Under the pieces are notes generated by a model. The model searched no databases, was not told the DNA's origin, and was given only the letters and a program-made list of their open reading frames with translations. A DNA stretch of 8,055 nt, taken from Phycisphaerae bacterium (GTDB lineage Bacteria > Planctomycetota > Phycisphaerae > UBA1845). Position 1 is the first letter of the stretch; each line of letters opens with the position of its first letter. A program made the translations under genes and the position numbers. Location of the stretch: positions 1 to 8,055 of the forward strand of contig JAJDDU010000331.1 in NCBI GenBank assembly GCA_029260155.1. The letters run 5' to 3'. Shown piece by piece: positions 1 to 6,311 of the stretch.

Positions 1-50
1 ACCGCGCCAACCCGTTGCAAACGACTTCCAAGTTCCCCAACGCGAGGTAG

Positions 51-368
51 CCGCACACCGCGACGGAGGCCGACTACGATCTGGACGGCGACGTGGAGAT
101 CTTCAGCGGCATCTGGCGGACGTTGTATGCTTGGGACTTCCCCGGCCCGGAGTGCAGCGTGCAGTGGCCTCGATCGAGCGGCAATCTCGGCAACACCGGC
201 GCGATCACCCCTCCGACGGTCGACACCAGCGAGTGGGTCTTGTTCAACACCTGCCTCACCGGCCCCGACGTGGGCGCGATTCCCCCCGAGTGCATCTGCC
301 TCGACGCCGACAACGACGCCGACACAGACCTCCACGACTTCGCCGCCCTGCAGCGCGTGTTCGAATAG
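51..368 (+). CDS. C-terminal remnant of a secreted protein with two dockerin/EF-hand-like calcium loops
   Basis: I do not recognise the full protein; only its last 105 codons are readable. Two calcium-loop motifs are visible: DYDLDGDVEIFS at 72-107, with Asp at loop positions 1, 3, 5 and 7, and DADNDADTDLHD at 303-338, with Asp at 1, 3, 5, 7, 9 and 12, followed by FAALQRVFE and the stop TAG at 366-368. Such acidic loop pairs at the extreme C-terminus are common in exported planctomycete proteins and resemble type I dockerins. The linker between the loops is about 65 residues, much longer than in a normal dockerin. Going upstream in frame, TAG occurs at 48-50 and there is no ATG, GTG or TTG between it and the first loop. 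The first GTG (93) falls inside the loop and would destroy it. The gene is therefore interrupted by a nonsense mutation, a frameshift or a sequencing error, or is a pseudogene. The same frame is open from 3 to 47. Confidence 0.6.
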   Translation, partial: PHTATEADYDLDGDVEIFSGIWRTLYAWDFPGPECSVQWPRSSGNLGNTGAITPPTVDTSEWVLFNTCLTGPDVGAIPPECICLDADNDADTDLHDFAALQRVFE

Positions 369-370
369 AC

Positions 371-398
371 CTATCGGCTGTCAGCTGTCAGCCATCAG
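371..398. repeat. Four tandem 7-base units, consensus CTGTCAG
   Basis: The bases directly after the stop codon of the upstream remnant read as four consecutive heptamers: CTATCGG, CTGTCAG, CTGTCAG and CCATCAG. The two middle copies are identical and the outer two differ from them at two positions each. A short GGGC-rich run (about 400-414) follows. No function can be assigned; short heptamer tracts of this kind may be replication-slippage repeats scattered between genes. Confidence 0.7.
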
Positions 399-467
399 AG
401 GCGGGCGGGCGGCGTTCGAATCCTCCACCGCTGAATCGATGGGGCGCCCTGTATGGGGCGTCGGGGA

Positions 468-665
468 TTAGTCGACCGGGGCGAGGGTCCGATCTGATTG
501 CGGTTCGGCTTGGGGGTGGTTAGCGGCTTGGTCGTACGCCTGCTGTGCTCGTTTGATGCGGCGGCAGTGGCGGGCCTTGGCTTCGTAGCCCATGGTGGCC
601 ATATCAAGGGATAAGAGGATATCGAGTTTCCGTCTCAGGGCTTTTTCGGTCGCGGTTGAGTCCAT
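468..665 (-). CDS. Small hypothetical protein, 65 aa, basic and helical
   Basis: I do not recognise this protein. The ATG at 663-665 is preceded on the minus strand by AGGGGGGG (672-679) with a 6-base gap, a plausible ribosome binding site, and this is why I chose this start. The frame stays open further upstream to a TTG at 869 (133 aa), so a longer product is possible. The product begins MDSTATEKALRRKLDILLSL and continues with MATMGYEAKARHCRRIKRAQ, a Lys/Arg-rich run with heptad-like leucine/isoleucine spacing that suggests an amphipathic helix or helical hairpin; the last 15 or so residues are polar and probably disordered. There is one cysteine, no signal peptide and no membrane segment. 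First codon positions are mostly purine and third positions mostly G or C, as expected for coding DNA in this genome. It converges on the upstream remnant and stands alone. It could be a spurious ORF. Confidence 0.42.
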   Translation of the reverse strand: MDSTATEKALRRKLDILLSLDMATMGYEAKARHCRRIKRAQQAYDQAANHPQAEPQSDRTLAPVD

Positions 666-671
666 CGGATG

Positions 672-679
672 CCCCCCCT
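672..679 (-). promoter_or_regulatory. Ribosome binding site of the 65-aa ORF
   Basis: On the minus strand this reads AGGGGGGG, six bases before the ATG at 665. It is G-rich rather than a perfect AGGAGG. It is the main reason to prefer the short 65-codon frame over the in-frame TTG far upstream. Confidence 0.35.
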
Positions 680-1594
680 GGGACAGCGGACGCGGTCGGC
701 CGGAGGCGATACGATAGGGCCGATCCGTCGCGGTGAAGAGTTCCAAATCGCCGCCGTTCAGAGGATCGGCATACCCGGCCGTCACAAACGAGCGAAATCC
801 ACTCCAAGATCGCGTCGCGATCAGCCCACTGGGGTCGGCGTTACTGGTTATCGGTCCGGCAGCGGCCAAACGCCGAGGAACGTCGCCGGTGCGCGGCGAC
901 CTTGACGTCCGATTTGCGCCGGACCTTGGTTACTGCGTCCGCGTGATCCACTTTGATTTATCAATTGAGTTATCAGTCCGTCCCAATAGCGTCATTGTGG
1001 CGACGTCGTGGGAGTTTCCGCTTGACTCCATCGCTGGACCGCAGTTACCATCCTCAGTGCCCACGCGGTGTTCCGGCTGCGGCATCTTGCGCTGTCGGGG
1101 GTAACATCGGCGGGGAGGGACTAGACGGGCGCTTTGTGCGTCTGGTTTCGTAGTAACGAGGAAGCAAGGGAAAGGAAGCAGATCGGCGCGGCTGGCGGGT
1201 TTCTGCGCAAGAAACAGGTTCGAGCAAGACGCGGGACCAATGAGTCGCCTACGATTCAATGAGCAGGATAGATCGGGCCGGCGCATTTAGGGGGTGGCTG
1301 GCCTGTGCGGGAAAGAAGCGTGGGGCCTCGGTCACATAACCGTGTCTCGCCGCCAGCGAGGGTTGGCGGCCGCTTCCCAGATAGTGATTTTCGTCCGAAA
1401 CGCTCACTGCGTGGTCGCGGGGTGTTTGCGTTTGGAAACGTGTGTCTGCGCGCATGGAGCGTGGGTGAATCAGAAATATCGCAATTGATAGGTAGTATTT
1501 GGTGTTGAGACTTCGGATTGCTAGAGTTTCCACGGGGCGCGGCACGTTCGCCGGTGTCCTGACGAAACATGGTCGCACTCTGCCGGTTGGAGCT

Positions 1595-1599
1595 AGGAG
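1595..1599 (+). promoter_or_regulatory. Ribosome binding site that sets the start of the giant exported protein
   Basis: AGGAG lies seven bases before the ATG at 1607-1609. This fixes the start there rather than at an in-frame GTG at 1499, because the ATG is also followed at once by a good signal peptide, while the 36 residues in between look like untranslated leader. Confidence 0.8.
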
Positions 1600-1606
1600 T
1601 AATAAA

Positions 1607-4600
1607 ATGTTGAGATACTGGTCGTTGTTTGTCGCGGTGATCGTGGTCGTCGCAGGATCGAACGCGCCGGCAGTCGCCGCCGATGGCAACGCTGTGAGCG
1701 CAACTTCCGCCGCGGAGTTGGACACGGGACTGATCCAAGGCGCGCCGGTTTTCGCCGGCGGGACCGGCGATCTGTCATCGTGCCCTGACTGCCCGAAGCT
1801 GTACAACAACACGGACATTTGCACCATCACCACGCAGGCGTTGCCCGTGGGCGGCAAGACGCCGGACGGGATGGCCTTGCGTGATTACTTCCTGACCAAC
1901 GGCGGGACGCTCTCGGGATTCGACATCTTTGTCATGAACGGCAAGACGGAGATTTTAAATCATGGCGGGACTCTTGAGCAGTTGGACCAACCGTTGCAGA
2001 TGCAGTTCTACACGGGAACCGACACGCGGTTTCTCGGCGATAGCCTTGGCCCGGCCGGGCTGTTCCGAACCCTGGGGGGTCCGTCGATTTCAAAGATTCC
2101 GGTGTGGTTTGATCCGAACACGACGACTTGCTCGGACGACGGGCTAGCTTGTGACCAAAACGATGCGGGTGCGTGCGATGGCGACCCCAGCCTGTGCACC
2201 GGCGTTGCGGGGTTGATTCGGGTCAGCGTGGACTACATCAACCAGACTTACAATCTCGTCGGGCTGTACGAAGACCCGCCCGGCAGCGGCAATACCGTCG
2301 AAGAGCAACTCAATCCGCTCAACCAGTTCCTCGGAACGAGCCCTGGGCGCCTGCCGATCACATTGCCCGCCGGCAAGATAGGCCTCGACGTCAAATTGAG
2401 CGGGGAGTTTAGTATCTGCAACCAGGGCGATCCGAAGGCAGGTTTTGTGCTGGCAGGCGGTGGCCCTGGCAACGAGGACGGGCTGCACGTCATCGCGGAG
2501 CACGGGGACAGTCCGGCTTCCCTCTGCATCCCCAACGAGTGGCCCTTGATATGCAACGGCGCCGACTGGACGCCGTTCGAGACGTTTGCATGCCCCGAGG
2601 GGGATGCGGACTGCGTGGCCGTCTTCGGAGCGGGTGCCCTTTGTGACGAAGGCCTCTGCGTCGACACATTTCCGCAGCCTTGCGGGGGCGGTGATGTGTG
2701 CAATTTTGACCGCCCCTTCAACGGCCTGGCCCTGGTTTTGTACGTCGGCCCCAACAGCGACGAGCTGGCGGATGAAAACGGCAACAACGACATCGCCGCC
2801 GCCGACATGCTCGCTGCGCCGGCTGCGGGCACTGGTGAGATCACGAAAATCACCGGATTCGTCGGCGACAACGGAACGCCGATCGGCGCCGGGACATCGT
2901 TCCCCGCGTACGACCATGGCGAGCCTGGCGACGGAGACGTGGACCTGCTTGACTGGCGGCACCTCCAGATCTGTTTCGGTCGGACAGACTTTGACGTCCC
3001 CGGCGAGCCAAGTTGCGCGGTCCATGACCGCGACAACGACGACGTGATCGACGTTGACGAGTTTGACGGATTCTCAGATTGCTTCACGGGCGATGTGAGC
3101 GACCCCAACTTTACGGCCAACGATCCTCTGTTGTGCAGTGGCGAGATTCCGCCGCCGCCGCTTCTATTGCAGGACGTGGATATCTACAGGATCAACGGCG
3201 TCAACGCGGGAGACGTGGTGGCCATCCGCGTCGAGGGCAGCAAGAGTGGGAGCTTCAGCCCGCTGTGGGATCCTTACCTGCGCGTGTTCGACGGTTCCGG
3301 CGATCAAATCCCCTTCGCCAACGGTGAAGGTGGTGAGAGTGACGATTTCGAGCCCTCAAGTCTCGATGCCTTTACCACCGTCGTGGTGCCGGCTGGATCC
3401 TCGTCGATCTTCGCGGGGATCAGCACTTCCGGGCAGATCCAAGAACTGACTGCACCGACTTGCAGCACCGGCGCAGACTGTGTGGCTGCCGGCGTTACCG
3501 GCACGTGTGCGGGCGGTGACAACGACGGTCTGGACTGCAACTTCGACAGCCAATGCCCTGGGTGCGACGACGGTAAGGGCGGTTTCATCGACTGCCCTTG
3601 TCAGGGTTCCTGCGGCGTGGCCGTTGAGGGCGTTTGCGATCTGCTGTGCACGGACGACGCCGACTGCGCCTCTATCTTCGGTGCCGGCGCGACGTGCGGT
3701 CGTATGGAACCGGGCGAGTGCGACCTCAGACTCTGGTACGACCCAACGGACGCATCGACCATCCCGGTGATCGGCGCGGGCGCCGACGCGGGCGCTTATA
3801 CGATGTCCATTGCCCGTACCGATCCCAACGCAGTGACCGACTCACACTCGGCGGGCGGGTTCACGTGCTACGTAACGAGACACGAGCCCGACGATACGAT
3901 GGCGCAGGCGGACTTGATCGGGCCGATCAACAACAACGGTAACCCCGGTCCCATCGTCGGCGCTATCGGCGACGGTCCGTTCTCGCGCTTGGGACAAGAC
4001 ATCGACATCTACCGCATTGAGCTCGACGGCGACCCACTCCTGCAGACGACGAACACACAGAGCATCAGCGTCTCAGTGAGCGGCATTACCGGAGGCGGCT
4101 ACCAGACGGTGCTCGACCTCTCCTTGGCGCTGTACAACTCGGACGGAGAATTGATCGCGACGGGCGACCAAGCGTCGAGGCAGGGTGGTTTTGATCAGAC
4201 CCGGCCCCAGCTCGGTGCGAACGTGTGTGGGTCGGCTTCACCGTTCCCAGAACCCGGCGAGGAAGGGTGTCAGAACCGCTCAACTGTTCCCGGACTCTAC
4301 TACCTGGCTATCTTCGGTACGGATCGTGCGGCGTGGGATGAGGACGGCGATGCGCTGCGGACGCCGCCGCCGCCGAGTTTGCTGAACTTCCCCCATGGAC
4401 CAGACGTGGCGGCCACACAGAACTCGGACCTGCGTCCGGTGGTGGGCGGTCGTGTGAACCTTCCCGGCCCAGCGCTCGATGGGCGTGAGGCACCAAGTCC
4501 GAACACATTCCCGAACGGCGAGTTCATCGACCTAGGCGGCAACACTGGTGGCGATCCTGGCGATCCCAGGTTGCAGTGCTACCGCATCGCGATCAGCACG

Positions 4601-6220
4601 TGTCCCAACGGTTCTCCGTTCTGCGCGGGCCAGCCCCTGCCGCAGACGGGCCAGAGCGATGTCGACGAGCAGGCCGGTGCCAACGGCAACGATTCGATTC
4701 CAAACGCTTCGTCGACAGTCGCAGCAGCTGATCGGCTCAGCAACATTGACTCGCAGAGCGGCAATTCGATGAACCAGGTGCGGGTGCTCGGCAACGGTCA
4801 CTTCGGGGGATTCCAAGGTGATGTCGATTTCTACGAGGTAAGTGCGAGCCCAGGCGACATCGTCTCGCTCAACATTGCGGACAACGTGCAGCCGCCGGGC
4901 AATAGCAACAACATCACGCGATCACACGTGGCGCTTTATGACGCCGACGGCTTCATCTTTGCAGACCATGCATACTCGCTGGAGCGCTACGACCCCAACG
5001 TCTTCATCACAGATCAGACGTCCGATGAGCTCGCCGCCAACGTCACCGGCGTCGTGCCGACGCAGACGGGTGCCGGCAATTCGATCTCCACGGTGTACGC
5101 GATGGTTGGAATCGACAACGGAAACCTGGAAATAAGCGAGAACACACCGTTCGACGCAGCCTTTGCGGGCACCACGTTGTCACGGCGGTTCGAGACTAAT
5201 ACCCTGAGGGCGCGACCGTACGACGTGGGCATCGCGGTACTGTCGCCGCTGAGCGCAAGCGTGCAGGAACGCGTATTCGTCATCGCACGCCGCGGCTTGG
5301 ACGGGCAGCACACCGAGCCGTTCGTGGACAATCCGCCGGACGCAGACCGCGCGAGCTACCCGCCGATCCTGGAGTTGGACCCGAACAGCGGTTCGGTCAT
5401 CGGCGTTCTCGAACCCTCGAGCAGCTTCTATGCGGTTTTCCGTCGAACTTCGATTGCGTGTGGGCTGCCCGACGGGTGTCCTCCGGCGGTTTCCGCCAAG
5501 CCTGCCATCGCCTATGACGGTAGTCATATTTTCCTGACCGTCGAGAAGTGTGTGGACACCAACTGCGCGACGCTCACACACCCGTTCTTCAAGCTCGATC
5601 CGACCTTGCCTTCGGATGCTCCCGGATTCGTTCTTCCCATCACCGGCAACATCGCCGACCTTAACGGCAATGCGGTGATCACCGGAATGGTCGAGATCAA
5701 CGGATACCTCTACGCTCTGGATTCCCACAGCGAAGCGGTGCCAGGCGAGGACGATCTCGTGATCAACGTACTTCGGTTCTGGGACAAGGACGTCGTTCCG
5801 AACGCGACCGTAGGCGGCACGTCGAGCGACTTGGTCCTATTGAGCGGAACAGACATCGATGAGACCGATTTTGACGATGTCGACGGCGACATCGGAACGG
5901 ACGGAACCAACCTCTTTGTCGGCTGCTCGCTCATGGGAGAAAGCGTTGGCGTGTGCGAGTTCGGAATCGACCTCGCCCCGGACGGCCAGAGCGTCGCTCT
6001 GACATTCCTCGGCACGCGTGAGGATCCGATCACCAACGACGAGCTGATTCCCGGACCGCGTCTCGGCGGCATCGACTTCCTCAGCAGCGGCAACATGATG
6101 GTGTCGGATTCCAACGGAACGATCATCGAGTACATGAACGCATCCGGCGATGTCGAAGTCGTTGAGCTGCCGCGTGAGTTCCTCATCGAGCGGATCACGG
6201 CCCGCATGCCGGCGCCGTAG
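1607..6220 (+). CDS. Giant exported multidomain protein: PPC-like domains, EF-hand pair, Cys-rich modules, propeller-like C-terminus (1537 aa)
   Basis: A likely cell-surface or extracellular protein with no visible enzyme motif. Residues 1-25 form a signal peptide (MLRYWSLFVAVIVVVAGS, cleavage near AVAA/D). Residues 26-385 are an unrecognised Asp/Gly-rich region with two cysteine clusters (C175-C197 and C307-C365). Three segments resemble bacterial pre-peptidase C-terminal (PPC) beta-sandwiches, each with an opening acidic strand, a DxDxY strand and a closing aromatic strand: about 385-738 (DVDIYRI 523-529, AYTMSI 730-735), 760-998 (DIDIYRI 798-804, CYRIAI 991-996) and 1028-1212 (DVDFYEV 1072-1078, PYDVGI 1204-1209). 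The first seems to be split by an EF-hand pair (436-449 degenerate; 474-485, DRDNDDVIDVDE, canonical) and by a block of 14 cysteines (619-705). Residues 1220-1537 contain strand-turn repeats (IAYDGSHIFL, INGYLYAL, IGTDGTNLFVG, LGGIDFLSSGNMMVSD) suggestive of a beta-propeller. No PEP-CTERM, LPXTG, lipobox or C-terminal membrane helix is seen. The domain names are inferred from motifs by eye. The gene is apparently monocistronic and ends at a strong terminator. Confidence 0.9.
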   Translation: MLRYWSLFVAVIVVVAGSNAPAVAADGNAVSATSAAELDTGLIQGAPVFAGGTGDLSSCPDCPKLYNNTDICTITTQALPVGGKTPDGMALRDYFLTNGGTLSGFDIFVMNGKTEILNHGGTLEQLDQPLQMQFYTGTDTRFLGDSLGPAGLFRTLGGPSISKIPVWFDPNTTTCSDDGLACDQNDAGACDGDPSLCTGVAGLIRVSVDYINQTYNLVGLYEDPPGSGNTVEEQLNPLNQFLGTSPGRLPITLPAGKIGLDVKLSGEFSICNQGDPKAGFVLAGGGPGNEDGLHVIAEHGDSPASLCIPNEWPLICNGADWTPFETFACPEGDADCVAVFGAGALCDEGLCVDTFPQPCGGGDVCNFDRPFNGLALVLYVGPNSDELADENGNNDIAAADMLAAPAAGTGEITKITGFVGDNGTPIGAGTSFPAYDHGEPGDGDVDLLDWRHLQICFGRTDFDVPGEPSCAVHDRDNDDVIDVDEFDGFSDCFTGDVSDPNFTANDPLLCSGEIPPPPLLLQDVDIYRINGVNAGDVVAIRVEGSKSGSFSPLWDPYLRVFDGSGDQIPFANGEGGESDDFEPSSLDAFTTVVVPAGSSSIFAGISTSGQIQELTAPTCSTGADCVAAGVTGTCAGGDNDGLDCNFDSQCPGCDDGKGGFIDCPCQGSCGVAVEGVCDLLCTDDADCASIFGAGATCGRMEPGECDLRLWYDPTDASTIPVIGAGADAGAYTMSIARTDPNAVTDSHSAGGFTCYVTRHEPDDTMAQADLIGPINNNGNPGPIVGAIGDGPFSRLGQDIDIYRIELDGDPLLQTTNTQSISVSVSGITGGGYQTVLDLSLALYNSDGELIATGDQASRQGGFDQTRPQLGANVCGSASPFPEPGEEGCQNRSTVPGLYYLAIFGTDRAAWDEDGDALRTPPPPSLLNFPHGPDVAATQNSDLRPVVGGRVNLPGPALDGREAPSPNTFPNGEFIDLGGNTGGDPGDPRLQCYRIAISTCPNGSPFCAGQPLPQTGQSDVDEQAGANGNDSIPNASSTVAAADRLSNIDSQSGNSMNQVRVLGNGHFGGFQGDVDFYEVSASPGDIVSLNIADNVQPPGNSNNITRSHVALYDADGFIFADHAYSLERYDPNVFITDQTSDELAANVTGVVPTQTGAGNSISTVYAMVGIDNGNLEISENTPFDAAFAGTTLSRRFETNTLRARPYDVGIAVLSPLSASVQERVFVIARRGLDGQHTEPFVDNPPDADRASYPPILELDPNSGSVIGVLEPSSSFYAVFRRTSIACGLPDGCPPAVSAKPAIAYDGSHIFLTVEKCVDTNCATLTHPFFKLDPTLPSDAPGFVLPITGNIADLNGNAVITGMVEINGYLYALDSHSEAVPGEDDLVINVLRFWDKDVVPNATVGGTSSDLVLLSGTDIDETDFDDVDGDIGTDGTNLFVGCSLMGESVGVCEFGIDLAPDGQSVALTFLGTREDPITNDELIPGPRLGGIDFLSSGNMMVSDSNGTIIEYMNASGDVEVVELPREFLIERITARMPAP

Positions 6221-6242
6221 CTCGTTTCCATCTGAACCCTTG

Positions 6243-6293
6243 CGGGCGATTCGTTGGCACCTTTCAGGTGCCGCGAGTCGCCCGTTTTTTTTT
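6243..6293 (+). terminator. Strong two-tier rho-independent terminator
   Basis: It starts 23 bases after the stop of the giant gene. An outer stem pairs CGGGCGATTCG (6243-6253) with CGAGTCGCCCG (6274-6284), 11 base pairs with a single T-G wobble. It encloses an inner perfect 7-bp stem, GGCACCT (6256-6262) with AGGTGCC (6266-6272), closed by the 3-base loop TTC. Nine Ts follow at 6285-6293. The T-run is only on the plus-strand side, so the element terminates the rightward gene and not the convergent leftward one. Confidence 0.93.
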
Positions 6294-6311
6294 GCGCCCT
6301 TCGCTTCGAAA

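Larger units (their letters stand above)
666..1606. other. Gene-poor spacer with no supportable gene
   Basis: About 940 bases with only weak, mutually overlapping open frames, none of which has a good start site or a recognisable product. The upstream extension of the 65-aa ORF (666-869, minus) and an antisense plus-strand frame (733-1104) are both open, but I cannot choose between them. Visible small elements are an AT-rich patch with the inverted repeat TTGATTTATCAA (953-964), a purine-rich run (about 1156-1190), a hairpin GTTTCT-GCGCA-AGAAAC (1199-1215), and a near-palindrome CGTTT-GG-AAACG (1429-1440). AT-richer DNA at about 1467-1500 may hold the promoter of the giant gene, but no -35/-10 pair with good spacing is evident. 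I see no tRNA, rRNA or known riboswitch. Confidence 0.5.

Noticed and set aside
410..430. GTTCGAATCC, resembling a tRNA T-loop
   Set aside because: The flanking T-stem has two mismatches and a wobble among five pairs, and no acceptor, D-arm or anticodon arm can be built upstream.
439..460. Direct repeat ATGGGGCG (439-446 and 453-460)
   Set aside because: Eight bases in GC-rich DNA is close to chance, and no mobile-element features flank it.
733..1104. 123-codon plus-strand open frame
   Set aside because: GTG start without a ribosome binding site, no recognisable motif, partly antisense to the extended small ORF, and a terminal part that is not protein-like.
930..1286. 118-codon minus-strand open frame
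   Set aside because: Low-quality composition (Ser/Arg/Pro-rich), no start signal and no domain; likely chance openness of GC-rich DNA.
1499..1606. N-terminal extension of the giant gene from GTG 1499
   Set aside because: It would bury the signal peptide behind 36 basic residues; the ATG at 1607 has AGGAG at ideal spacing.
1249..1857. 202-codon minus-strand open frame
   Set aside because: It overlaps the start and signal peptide of the giant gene on the opposite strand and encodes nothing recognisable.
2144..3120. Two long minus-strand open frames of about 290 codons
   Set aside because: Antisense shadows of the giant gene, which has a signal peptide, ribosome binding site, terminator and recognisable motifs in its own frame.
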